Assembly: GCF_025770785.1 (NCBI RefSeq) | Contig: NZ_JANZLA010000011.1 | Span: 1-64,000 of the forward strand | Source: Cellulomonas sp. SG140 | GTDB taxonomy: Bacteria > Actinomycetota > Actinomycetes > Actinomycetales > Cellulomonadaceae | Length of the DNA stretch: 64,000 bases | Direction: 5' to 3' | In this document: positions 43,745 through 52,319 of the stretch, piece by piece | Layout of the letters: every line of letters begins with the position of its first letter | How positions within the stretch are numbered: the stretch's first letter is position 1 | Translations under genes and position numbers: made by a program | The notes under the pieces: generated by a model | What the model saw: only the letters and a program-made list of their open reading frames with translations | Told to the model about the DNA's origin: nothing | The model's database searches: none

Positions 43745-45354
43745 GCACGGCCGAGACGCCCTCGGTCGCGGGCCCGGCGCCCGTCACGGCGGAGGCCGTC
43801 GGCGAGGACGCCTACGCCTGGCGGCGGGTGCACCCGATCACCCCGCTGCTGCGCGGGTGGAAGGCGCTGGTCGCCGTGCTCGCGATCTTCGCGGCGCAGG
43901 CCGGTGACAACGTCCGCAACCTCGCGCACCTGCTTGGTGGGCGCACCTGGCTGGCGCTCATCGGCGTGCTGGTGCTGGTCACCGTGGTGAGCCTGGTCTA
44001 CTCGGCGTTCGCGTGGCGCGCGATGCGGTTCGCCGTCACGGACGAGGCGGTGCACCTGCGGCAGGGCATCGTGTTCCGGCAGCAGCGGCAGGCCCGGCTG
44101 GACCGGCTGCAGGCGGTGGACGTGGTGCAGCCGCTGCTGGCCCGGCTGGTCGGCCTGTCGGAGCTGCGGCTGGAGGTGGCCGGCGGCCACGGGTCGGCGG
44201 TGTCGCTGTCGTTCCTGCGGGAGGACGAGGCAGACGCGCTGCGCGCCGACCTGCTGGCGCTCGCGGCGGGCCTGCGTCGGCCGTCGGCACCGGCGACCGT
44301 GCCCGCGCAGCCCGGTGGCCCCGTCGTCGACCGGCTGCCCGGTGGGCCGCAGCACGGGGCGCCCCCGCCCGACCCGGCGGGTGCGGTGACCGGTCCTCCG
44401 CCACCCTCGTCGCCGGGCCGGCCGGGCCCTGCGCCGGTAGCAGTCCCAGCCCCTGCGTTCGCACCCGCCCCCGAGCAGCAGGTGTACGAGCTGCCGATGC
44501 CGCGGCTTCTCGGCTCGATCCTGCTGTCCGGTGGCACCGTCTGGCTGGTGCTCGGTGTCGTCGCGATCACCGTGGTGATCGTGGTGAGCGAGAGCATCGA
44601 CGCCGCGTTCGGCGTGCTGCCGGCCGTGCTCGGCGCCGTCAGCTGGGTGTGGTCCCGGCTGAACGGCGCTGCCACGTTCCGCGCCGCGATCTCGCCGGAC
44701 GGCATCCGGCTGCGGCACGGGCTCACCGAGACCCGCACCCAGACGGTCCCGCCGGGCCGGGTTCAGGCCGTCCGGCTGCACCAACCGCTGCTGTGGCGGT
44801 CCCGCGACTGGTGGCGGGTGCAGATCAACGTCGCGGGCTACGGCACGGAGTCCAAGGAGCGGGAGAACGAGGCGGTGCTGCACCCCGTCGCCACACGTCA
44901 GGAGGCGATGACGGCGCTGTGGCTGGTGCTGCCGGACCTCGGTGTCGGGGACCCGCAGGCGGTGCTCGACGCGGCGTTCACCGGCAGGGGCGACGACGGC
45001 GGGTTCACCCCGTCGCCGCGGGCCGCCCGCTGGGTGGACCCGATCGGCTGGCGGCGGCGGGGGGTGCTGGTGACGGAGCGTGCGCTGATCGTCCGGTCCG
45101 GCCGGTGGTGGAGGTCGGTCGAGGTGGTGCCGCACGAGCGCACCCAGTCGCTGGCCGTGCGGCAGGGGCCGATCCAGCGGGCGCTCGGGGTTGCAACCTT
45201 CGTCGTGCACTCCACGCCTGGGCCCGTCTCGCCGCGTGCGGAGCACCTGACCGAGCAGGCGGCGGCCGCGCTGCTGGACGAGCAGGCGGCGCGGGCCCGG
45301 CACGCCCGCCGCGCAGCCGGGCCGGAGCAGTGGATGCGGCGGGGCACGTCGTGA
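43741..45354 (+). CDS. Multi-PH-domain membrane protein (YdbT-like)
   Basis: The 537-residue partner contains repeated bPH2 domains (AVTDEAVHLRQGIVFRQQRQ with LDRLQAVDVVQPLLARLVGL; AAISPDGIRLRHGLTETRTQ; VLVTERALIVRSGRWWRSVE) and hydrophobic helix pairs. A Pro-rich insert lies near residues 180-245. It likely forms a membrane complex with the smaller partner upstream. Function is not known in actinobacteria. Confidence 0.83.
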   Translation: MSTAETPSVAGPAPVTAEAVGEDAYAWRRVHPITPLLRGWKALVAVLAIFAAQAGDNVRNLAHLLGGRTWLALIGVLVLVTVVSLVYSAFAWRAMRFAVTDEAVHLRQGIVFRQQRQARLDRLQAVDVVQPLLARLVGLSELRLEVAGGHGSAVSLSFLREDEADALRADLLALAAGLRRPSAPATVPAQPGGPVVDRLPGGPQHGAPPPDPAGAVTGPPPPSSPGRPGPAPVAVPAPAFAPAPEQQVYELPMPRLLGSILLSGGTVWLVLGVVAITVVIVVSESIDAAFGVLPAVLGAVSWVWSRLNGAATFRAAISPDGIRLRHGLTETRTQTVPPGRVQAVRLHQPLLWRSRDWWRVQINVAGYGTESKERENEAVLHPVATRQEAMTALWLVLPDLGVGDPQAVLDAAFTGRGDDGGFTPSPRAARWVDPIGWRRRGVLVTERALIVRSGRWWRSVEVVPHERTQSLAVRQGPIQRALGVATFVVHSTPGPVSPRAEHLTEQAAAALLDEQAARARHARRAAGPEQWMRRGTS

Positions 45355-45364
45355 GCCGCACCGC

Positions 45365-46345
45365 ATGAGCGCCCAGCCCGTGGACCCCGCCGCCCGCCCC
45401 GGTCGGCTCGGGGTCGGGGTGGTCGGCGCCGGCCGGGTCGGCGCGGTGCTGGGCAGCGCGCTGCGCGCCGCCGGGCACCCCGTGGTGGCCGTCAGCGCCG
45501 TGTCCCAGGAGTCGCGCGACCGTGCCGACGCCCTGCTGCCCGGCGTCCCGGTGGTCGACGTTCCCGAGGTGGTGCGCCGTGCCGAGCTGGTGCTGCTCGC
45601 GGTGCCAGACGACGCGCTCGCACCGTTGGTCGCCGGGCTGGCGGAGGTCGGGGCCTGGCAGGCCGGACAGCTGGTGGTGCACACCAGCGGCCGGTTCGGC
45701 ACGGACGTGCTGACGCCGGCGCGCACCGCGGGGGTGATCCCGCTCGCGCTGCACCCGGCGATGACGTTCACCGGCACGTCGCTGGACCTCGCGCGGCTGG
45801 AGGGCTGCCCGTTCGCGGTGACGGCCCCGGCGCCGGTGCTGCCGATCGGTCAGGCGCTGGTCGTCGAGGTGGGCGGTGAGCCCGTCGTGCTCGCCGAGGA
45901 CGCCCGTCCGCTGTACCACGCGGCCTTGGCGCACGGCGCGAACCACCTCGTGGTGCTCGTGGCGCAGGCTGCGCAGGCGCTCGCGGCGGCCGGTGTGGAC
46001 GATCCCGGCCGGATGCTGCGCCCGCTGCTCGAGGCGGCGCTGGACACCGCCCTGCGGGCCGAGTCGGCCGGTGGGGCCGGGGCGATCACCGCGCTGACGG
46101 GACCCGTGCGACGCGGTGACGCCGGCACCGTCAAGCAGCACCTGGCGCAGCTGACCGCCCTCGGCGGACGCACCGGAGCCGTCGACGTGGTCGGGGGGTA
46201 CCGTGCTCTCGCGCGCGCCGCCACGGCGCGGTCGCTGGCTGCGGGCCTTGTCGATGCCGCGGCGGCCGAGCGACTGCTCGACGTGCTGGCGGGCGCCCCG
46301 GACGGCCGGTCCCAGCCCGGCGACGGCGGCCCGCAGGAGGACTGA
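45365..46345 (+). CDS. Rossmann-like and DUF2520 domain protein
   Basis: The 326-residue protein has an N-terminal NAD(P)-binding fold (LGVGVVGAGRVGAVLGSALR) and a DUF2520 helical C-terminus with conserved AHGANHLVVLVAQAAQ. The layout resembles ketopantoate reductase or pyrroline-5-carboxylate reductase. It stands directly before panC with a TGATG overlap, so it may supply a pantoate-pathway reductase activity, but this is a guess. Confidence 0.82.
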   Translation: MSAQPVDPAARPGRLGVGVVGAGRVGAVLGSALRAAGHPVVAVSAVSQESRDRADALLPGVPVVDVPEVVRRAELVLLAVPDDALAPLVAGLAEVGAWQAGQLVVHTSGRFGTDVLTPARTAGVIPLALHPAMTFTGTSLDLARLEGCPFAVTAPAPVLPIGQALVVEVGGEPVVLAEDARPLYHAALAHGANHLVVLVAQAAQALAAAGVDDPGRMLRPLLEAALDTALRAESAGGAGAITALTGPVRRGDAGTVKQHLAQLTALGGRTGAVDVVGGYRALARAATARSLAAGLVDAAAAERLLDVLAGAPDGRSQPGDGGPQED

Positions 46346-47238
46346 TGACGGACAGCGCCCCGGTGCTGGTCCACGACGTCGCGCAGCTCTCGGCGGCGCT
46401 CGACGCGCCGGCACCCGACCGCACCGCGGCGCCGTACAACCGGGCCGTGGTGATGACGATGGGGGCGCTGCACGCCGGCCACCTGTCGCTGGTGCGCGCC
46501 GCCAAGGAGCTCGCGTCCCGCGTCGTCGTCACCATCTTCGTCAACCCGCTGCAGTTCGGTCCGGGCGAGGACCTGGAGCGCTACCCCCGGGACCTGGACC
46601 GCGACCTCGCGCTGCTGTCCGGCCCCGGCCTGCTCGGTGCGGGCGACGTGGTGTTCGCCCCGACGCCGCAGGTGATGTACCCCGACGGCGAGCCGTCCGT
46701 GCGCGTGTCGGCCGGGCCGATCGGCACGGTGCTCGAGGGCGCCGTGCGGCCCGGGCACTTCGACGGCGTGCTCACGGTGGTGCTCAAGCTGCTGCACCTG
46801 ACGCGGCCCGACGTGGCGCTGTTCGGCCGCAAGGACGCCCAGCAGCTCGCCGCCGTCCGGGCGATGGTGCGCGACCTGGACGTGCCGGTCGAGGTGCGTG
46901 GCGTGCCGATCGTGCGGGACGACGACGGGCTGGCGCTGTCCAGCCGCAACGCGTACCTCAGCCCGGAGGACCGGCAGCGGGCCCTGGCCCTGTCCCGGTC
47001 GCTGGCCGCCGGTCGGGACCGGGCGGCCGCCGGCGGCGCCCCTGACCAGGTGCGTTCCGTCGTCCGCGCGGTTCTCGACGACGCCGTCGACGCCGTCGAC
47101 TACGTCGGCGTGCTCGATCCCGACACCTTCACCGAGGTCCCCGACACCGCCGTCGGCACCGCAGTGCTGGCCGTGGCCGCCCGCGTGGGCGGTACCCGGC
47201 TGATCGACAACACCGACGTCGAGCTGATCGGACGCTGA
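46345..47238 (+). CDS. panC: Pantoate-beta-alanine ligase (pantothenate synthetase)
   Basis: The 297-residue enzyme has the HIGH-like motif MGALHAGHLSLVRAA, the KMSKS-equivalent region DDDGLALSSRNAYLSP, and FGRKDAQQLAAVR. It adenylates pantoate and joins beta-alanine to form pantothenate for coenzyme A. A 20-residue insert near GPGLLGAGDVVFAP is minor. nadB starts four bases after the stop. Confidence 0.94.
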   Translation: MTDSAPVLVHDVAQLSAALDAPAPDRTAAPYNRAVVMTMGALHAGHLSLVRAAKELASRVVVTIFVNPLQFGPGEDLERYPRDLDRDLALLSGPGLLGAGDVVFAPTPQVMYPDGEPSVRVSAGPIGTVLEGAVRPGHFDGVLTVVLKLLHLTRPDVALFGRKDAQQLAAVRAMVRDLDVPVEVRGVPIVRDDDGLALSSRNAYLSPEDRQRALALSRSLAAGRDRAAAGGAPDQVRSVVRAVLDDAVDAVDYVGVLDPDTFTEVPDTAVGTAVLAVAARVGGTRLIDNTDVELIGR

Positions 47239-47242
47239 CCTG

Positions 47243-48982
47243 ATGACCCTCGCCGAGACGGGCGCCCGCACGGCGCCCACCCGCACCGGTGTGCACGTCG
47301 CGACGCACCTGGCGGCACCGGAACCGGGCTGGACCACGCACGCGGACGCCGTCGTCGTCGGCTCCGGCGTCGCCGGCCTGACCGCGGCGCTCGAGCTGCG
47401 CACACGCGTGCCGCGCGTGGTGCTGGTGACCAAGGACGTGCTCGCCTCGGGCTCCACCGTCTGGGCGCAGGGCGGCATCGCCGCGGCGCTGGCGCCGACG
47501 GACTCCCCGGAGGCGCACCTGATGGACACGCTGGTGGCCGGTGCCGGGCTGTGCGACGAGCGTGCCGTGCGGGTGCTGGTCACCGAGGGCCCCGCGCGGG
47601 TGCGCGAGCTCGCGGCGCGCGGGGCGGTGTTCGACCGGGCGCCCGACGGCAGCATCTCGCTGGGCCGCGAGGGTGGGCACCTGGCCGACCGGATCGCCCA
47701 CGCCGGTGGCGACGCGACCGGCGCCGAGGTCAGCCGGGCCCTCGTGGCGCAGATCGAGGCGGTGCGGGACGACCCGGGAATCGAGGTGCTGGAGCACGCC
47801 CTGGTCGTGGACGTGCTGACCGGCGCCCCGGTCGACGGGGGACGGCCCGGCCCGGTCGCGGGGGTCACGGTGCACGTGATCGGCGAGGGCAGCCGGGACG
47901 GTGTCGGGGCGGTGCTGGCACCGGCGGTGATCCTGGCGACGGGCGGGATCGGGCAGGTGTACCGCTCGTCCACCAACCCGGTGCAGGCCACGGGGGACGG
48001 CATCGCCGCTGCCCTGCGCGCCGGTGCCCGGCTGGGCGACGTGGAGTTCGTGCAGTTCCACCCGACGGTGCTGTGGCTCGGCTCCGGCGTGAAGGGGCAG
48101 CTGACGCTGGTGTCCGAGGCGGTGCGCGGTGAGGGCGCCCGGCTGCTGGACACCGACGGCGTGCGGTTCATGCCGCAGGTGCACCCGCTGGCCGAGCTGG
48201 CACCGCGGGACGTCGTCGCGCACGCGATCGTCCGCCGGATGGCCGCGACCGGCACCGACCACGTGTGGCTCGACGCGCGCCACCTCGGCGCCGAATTCCT
48301 GCGGCACCGGTTCCCGACGATCACCGAGCGGCTGGCCGACCACGGCGTCGACTGGACCACCGACCTGGTGCCGGTGGCCCCTGCGCAGCACTACTTCTCC
48401 GGCGGCGTGGTGACGGACCTGGACGGGCGCACCGCCGTGCCGGGCCTGTACGCGGTGGGGGAGGCGGCGTGCACGGGTGTGCACGGGGCCAACCGGCTGG
48501 CGTCGAACTCTCTGCTCGAGGGGCTGGTGTTCGCGCACCGGGCGGCGAACCACGTGGCCGAGGCGATCTCGTCCGGCACGCTGACCGTCGTCCCGCCGGT
48601 GCCGCGCCGGGGTGAGCCCGCGCTCGTGGCGGCCGCCGCCCGCGCGCGGGTGCAGCGGGTGGCGACGGACGGGTCCGGCGTGCTGCGCGACGCCGAGGGC
48701 CTGCGCCGCGCGCTCGACCGGCTGGGTCAGGTGGGCACCGACGCGTACGTGCCGCCCGAGGACGGTCGGGCGGTGGCCGAGCCGCAGCCGGCCGAGTGGG
48801 AGACGACCAACGTGCACCAGGTGGCCACGGCGATCACCGCGGCGGCGCTGCTCCGCGAGGAGACCCGCGGGGGGCACGTGCGGACCGACTTCCCGGTGCC
48901 CGACGAGGCGTGGCGGCTGCGTCAGGAGCTCGAGCTCGACGCCGACGGCATGCTCACGGTCACCCCGGTGACCCTCCCGTGA
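47243..48982 (+). CDS. nadB: L-aspartate oxidase
   Basis: The 579-residue flavoprotein has the FAD motif AVVVGSGVAGLTAALELR, the family block SGSTVWAQGGIAAALAP, the active-site stretch VQFHPTVLWL and HGANRLASNSLLEGLVFA. It oxidises L-aspartate to iminoaspartate in the first step of de novo NAD synthesis. nadA is not in the window, so it lies elsewhere or upstream steps are arranged differently. It overlaps nadC by GTGA. Confidence 0.93.
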   Translation: MTLAETGARTAPTRTGVHVATHLAAPEPGWTTHADAVVVGSGVAGLTAALELRTRVPRVVLVTKDVLASGSTVWAQGGIAAALAPTDSPEAHLMDTLVAGAGLCDERAVRVLVTEGPARVRELAARGAVFDRAPDGSISLGREGGHLADRIAHAGGDATGAEVSRALVAQIEAVRDDPGIEVLEHALVVDVLTGAPVDGGRPGPVAGVTVHVIGEGSRDGVGAVLAPAVILATGGIGQVYRSSTNPVQATGDGIAAALRAGARLGDVEFVQFHPTVLWLGSGVKGQLTLVSEAVRGEGARLLDTDGVRFMPQVHPLAELAPRDVVAHAIVRRMAATGTDHVWLDARHLGAEFLRHRFPTITERLADHGVDWTTDLVPVAPAQHYFSGGVVTDLDGRTAVPGLYAVGEAACTGVHGANRLASNSLLEGLVFAHRAANHVAEAISSGTLTVVPPVPRRGEPALVAAAARARVQRVATDGSGVLRDAEGLRRALDRLGQVGTDAYVPPEDGRAVAEPQPAEWETTNVHQVATAITAAALLREETRGGHVRTDFPVPDEAWRLRQELELDADGMLTVTPVTLP

Positions 48983-49947
48983 CGGCGCCCGACGGACGCA
49001 CCGCCGTGGCCGGTGCGCGGGGTGGTGCGGCAGGCGCGCCGCTCGGCGTCCTCCCCGGCGACCCGGGCCCGGACGGCTCGGCCGTCGAGCGCCTGGTCGC
49101 GGCCGCGCTCGACGAGGACCTCGGCGTCGCTCCCGGCCGGGACGTCACCACGCAGGCGACGGTGCCGCCCGACGAGGTCGGCACCGCGCGGCTGATGGCC
49201 CGCGCCGACGGCGTACTGGCCGGCGTCGTCGTCGTCCCGTCCGTGCTCACCCAGGTGGCCGACCGCCTCGCCCTGCCGACCCCGACCGTGACCGTGCACC
49301 TCCCGGACGGTTCCGCGCTGCACCGCGGCGACGTGGTCGCGGAGCTGACCGGTCCCGTCCAGGTGCTCCTGGTCGCCGAGCGGACCCTGCTCAACCTCGT
49401 CTCCCGCGCCTCCGGCGTCGCGACCCACACCCGCCGCTTCGCCGACGTGCTCGCCGGGACGGGCGCCCGCGTGCTGGACACCCGCAAGACCACCCCGGGC
49501 CTGCGGGCGCTCGAGAAGTACGCCGTCCGGTGCGGCGGCGGCACCAACAAGCGCATGGGCCTGTACGACGTCGCGATGGTCAAGGACAACCACGTGGTGG
49601 CCGCCGGCGGGGTCGCCGCGGCGGTGCGCGCCGTCCGTGACCGGTTCCCCGACGTGGCGATCCAGGTCGAGGCGGACACCTTGGACCAGGCGATGGAGGC
49701 GCTGGACGCCGGCGCCGACTTCCTGCTGCTGGACAACATGCCCGTCCCGGTGCTGACCGACGTGGTCGCCGCGGTCCGCGCCCGCGAGGCCGAGACGGGC
49801 CGTGTCGAGCTCGAGGCCACCGGCAACCTCACCCTCGACACGGCGGCCGCGGTGGCCCGCACCGGGGTCGACTACCTGTCCGTCGGCGCCCTCACCCACT
49901 CGTCCCCGATCCTCGACCTGGCCCTCGACCTCGACGCCCTCGCCTGA
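48979..49947 (+). CDS. nadC: Nicotinate-nucleotide pyrophosphorylase (carboxylating)
   Basis: The 322-residue type II phosphoribosyltransferase has the signatures LDTRKTTPGLRALEKYAVRC and GGGTNKRMGLYDVAMVKDNH with substrate-binding Arg and Lys residues. It makes nicotinate mononucleotide from quinolinate and PRPP. The GTG at 48979 overlaps nadB. The first 30 residues are not conserved. The 132-base gap that follows has no clear feature beyond a weak CACCAT six bases before the next start. Confidence 0.93.
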   Translation: MTAPDGRTAVAGARGGAAGAPLGVLPGDPGPDGSAVERLVAAALDEDLGVAPGRDVTTQATVPPDEVGTARLMARADGVLAGVVVVPSVLTQVADRLALPTPTVTVHLPDGSALHRGDVVAELTGPVQVLLVAERTLLNLVSRASGVATHTRRFADVLAGTGARVLDTRKTTPGLRALEKYAVRCGGGTNKRMGLYDVAMVKDNHVVAAGGVAAAVRAVRDRFPDVAIQVEADTLDQAMEALDAGADFLLLDNMPVPVLTDVVAAVRAREAETGRVELEATGNLTLDTAAAVARTGVDYLSVGALTHSSPILDLALDLDALA

Positions 49948-50079
49948 CCGCACCGGAGGGATCGTCCAGCGCGGGCGCTCCGCGGAGCGGCCTGTCACGG
50001 ACGGCTCGGCGGCGCGGACGATGACGGTCCACCCGCCGAACCCCCTCCGCGACGCGATGGCGGGTGCCACCATCGGCCC

Positions 50080-50355
50080 ATGCCGACCGACGTCGCCCGC
50101 CCCATCTCCGCCGCGGAGCTGCGCTCCACGACCCTCCCGCTGGTCCGGTGGCGGCAGGGCTACGCCCTCGACCAGGTCGACGCCGCGATCGACCGGTGCG
50201 TCCGGGCGATCGACGCGCGCGCCCACGGCCTGCGCCCCGAGCTGACGGCCGACGACGTGACCGCCCTCCGCTTCGCCGCGACGAAGCTCCGTGAGGGCTA
50301 CGACCAGGACGCGGTCGACGACCTGCTCGACCGCGTGGTCGCCGCACTGCGGTGA
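50080..50355 (+). CDS. Small DivIVA-like repeat protein
   Basis: The 91-residue protein contains two copies of a DivIVA-like helix motif, WRQGYALDQVDAAIDRCV and REGYDQDAVDDLLDRVV. In larger proteins this motif marks the membrane-curvature binding DivIVA/Wag31 start. Here there is no long coiled coil. CACCAT ends six bases before the ATG. It is coupled by GTGA to the next gene. Confidence 0.72.
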   Translation: MPTDVARPISAAELRSTTLPLVRWRQGYALDQVDAAIDRCVRAIDARAHGLRPELTADDVTALRFAATKLREGYDQDAVDDLLDRVVAALR

Positions 50356-50717
50356 CTGGGAAAGGCGACCCTTTCGCCTTCCACGGTGCCGTGGGGGAGG
50401 TGTGGCACGACCACGTGCTGGTGGGCCACGTGCGGATCGCGGTGCAGGACTGGACCACGACGCCGAGCGGCGGGGTAGTGGTCGAGCCTCGGTGGGAGCC
50501 GCGCGTCGAGTTCCTCCTCGCCTGGGCGAACCCGGCGCAGCACGCCGTGCCGTACGACGACGGGATCGACCGGGACATCCCGGCGGCGTTGGCCGAGCTG
50601 CGCTCGGGTGGCTTCACCTTGCGGGCCGTGCGCCACGAGGTTCTCTGGCTCGAGGGTGCGGAGAAGCGTGACGTCCTGGAAGAGGTCTTCGGTCTTCCGG
50701 GAGACGACCAGAGCTGA
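50352..50717 (+). CDS. Hypothetical protein
   Basis: I do not recognise this 121-residue protein. It is soluble, rich in Trp, Val and Glu, and reads as alternating beta strands (VWHDHVLVGHVRIAVQDW, VVVEPRWEPRVEFLLAW) followed by a helix (DIPAALAELRSGG) and a charged end (GAEKRDVLEEVFGL). The start GTG overlaps the DivIVA-like stop. It shares that gene's transcription unit. Confidence 0.6.
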   Translation: MTGKGDPFAFHGAVGEVWHDHVLVGHVRIAVQDWTTTPSGGVVVEPRWEPRVEFLLAWANPAQHAVPYDDGIDRDIPAALAELRSGGFTLRAVRHEVLWLEGAEKRDVLEEVFGLPGDDQS

Positions 50718-50746
50718 CGAACAGGGCCGCCGGGGTTGCTCGGAGG

Positions 50747-50765
50747 CCGCTCAGGCCCTGAGCGG
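50747..50765. terminator. Palindrome over the GH43 stop, probable terminator
   Basis: CCGCTCAGG-C-CCTGAGCGG is a perfect 19-base palindrome containing the GH43 stop codon (50751-50753). As RNA it would fold as a 7-base stem with a 5-base loop. It lies between convergent genes. Confidence 0.5.
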
Positions 50766-52319
50766 GTCGTAGGTGACGTGCCGGACGTGGGCGACCGTGC
50801 TGGTCGGGCGGCCGTTGCTGGTGGCGTAGACGCCGATCCACAAGCCGAGGAACCCGCCCGTGGCGACGCTGTCCAGCGTGCGGGCGTCGGCTGTGGCGAC
50901 GTGGACCAGCACCTCGTCGTCAGTGCTCACCAGCAGCCGGTACTCCGGCCCGCGCGCCTCCACCGTGAGCGTCACGGCACCGGTGCCGGCGACGGGCGCC
51001 GAGCCCAGCGTCGTGTCGACCCCGCCCTGGCGGTGCACGGCCACGGCGCTGCGGCCGCCCGTGGAGCCGGTGACGAAGAACCGGACGTGGTCCGCCTCCG
51101 ACTGCCGGATCGCCACACCCACCTCCTCGCCGAGCACGGCGGGGGCGTCGAGCACCGCACGGACGTCCACGTCCACGTGCTGCTGACGCAGGCCGAGGAA
51201 GGCCGGGGTGAAGGGGTCGGCCAGAGTCGTCGGCCGCATCGTCAGGTCCCAGCCGTCCTCGTCCGGCACGGCGAAGTCCGCCGCCGGGCGACGTAGCGAC
51301 GTCCAGCGCAGGTCGTCGGGACGCACCACGCCCGAGGTCCCACCCTGCGAGGAGCCCAGCGGCCCACCGAGCGCGAACGGCACCTCGACCTCGTCGGGCA
51401 CCCGACCCAGCCCCGGTGCGAAGACGGGCCAGCCGTCCTCCCACGTCACCGGCACCAGGAACGTCTCGCGGCCCAGCGGGTAGTGGTAGCCGCCGTAGGT
51501 CCGCATGCCGAGCAGCACGGCCCACCAGGTACCGTCGGCGGCCTGGACCAGGTCCGAGTGACCGACGCCGACCACCGGGAAGTCGCGGCCGAGGTGGCGG
51601 TGCGTCAGCACCGGGTTGCCCTTGTTGCCGACGTACGGCCCGGTGACGGCGTCGGCGCGCGCGACGGACACCGCGTGGTGGAACTCGGTCCCGGCCTCCG
51701 CGGCGAGCAGGTAGTACGTTCCGTCGACCTTGTAGAGGTGCGGCCCCTCGGCCCAGACGACGTCCTTGAGGGCGCCGTTCCACACCACCGTCTCCGGCCC
51801 CACGAGGCGCTTCGACTCAGGGTCGAGCTCACGGACCCAGACCTCCGTCTGGTCGTGCCACTGCGGCTCGCGCGCCAGCCGGGTGCCGTGCAGCCACACG
51901 CGGCCGTCGTCGTCGAAGAAGATCGACGGGTCGATGCCGTCGGCGTCCAGCCACACCGGGTCGGACCACGGCCCGGCCGGGTCGGTGGCGGTCATCAGGA
52001 AGTTGCCGCCGCGGGTGGCGTCCTTCTGGTCCACGAGCGTGCAGACGAGCCAGAACACGCCGTCGTGATGGCGCAGAGTCGGTGCGTACAGCCCGCCGGA
52101 CGACGCGATGCCGTCGTAGTCCAGCTGCCCCGGACGGTCGACGACGTGGCCGACCTGCTCCCACGACACCAGGTCGCGGCTGTGGAACACGGGCAGCCCG
52201 GGCCAGTACTCGAACGTGGACGTGGCCAGGTAGTAGTCGTCACCGACCCGGCAGATGCTCGGGTCCGGGTGGCAGCCCGGCAGCAGCGGGTTGTGCACCG
52301 TGCCCGTGCGGGCGCTCAC
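50751..52319 (-). CDS. GH43 beta-xylosidase / alpha-L-arabinofuranosidase, cytoplasmic
   Basis: The 522-residue enzyme has the five-bladed propeller motifs of GH43: catalytic base D19 in HPDPSICRVGDDYYLATST, D130 in GIDPSIFFDDDGR and the acid E191 in WAEGPHLYKVDG. A C-terminal concanavalin-like domain (after residue 330, RQQHVDVDVRAVL) marks the beta-xylosidase type. No signal peptide is present, so it acts on imported oligosaccharides. GTG start, overlapping the GH3 gene. Last gene of the operon. Confidence 0.9.
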   Translation of the reverse strand: MSARTGTVHNPLLPGCHPDPSICRVGDDYYLATSTFEYWPGLPVFHSRDLVSWEQVGHVVDRPGQLDYDGIASSGGLYAPTLRHHDGVFWLVCTLVDQKDATRGGNFLMTATDPAGPWSDPVWLDADGIDPSIFFDDDGRVWLHGTRLAREPQWHDQTEVWVRELDPESKRLVGPETVVWNGALKDVVWAEGPHLYKVDGTYYLLAAEAGTEFHHAVSVARADAVTGPYVGNKGNPVLTHRHLGRDFPVVGVGHSDLVQAADGTWWAVLLGMRTYGGYHYPLGRETFLVPVTWEDGWPVFAPGLGRVPDEVEVPFALGGPLGSSQGGTSGVVRPDDLRWTSLRRPAADFAVPDEDGWDLTMRPTTLADPFTPAFLGLRQQHVDVDVRAVLDAPAVLGEEVGVAIRQSEADHVRFFVTGSTGGRSAVAVHRQGGVDTTLGSAPVAGTGAVTLTVEARGPEYRLLVSTDDEVLVHVATADARTLDSVATGGFLGLWIGVYATSNGRPTSTVAHVRHVTYDPLRA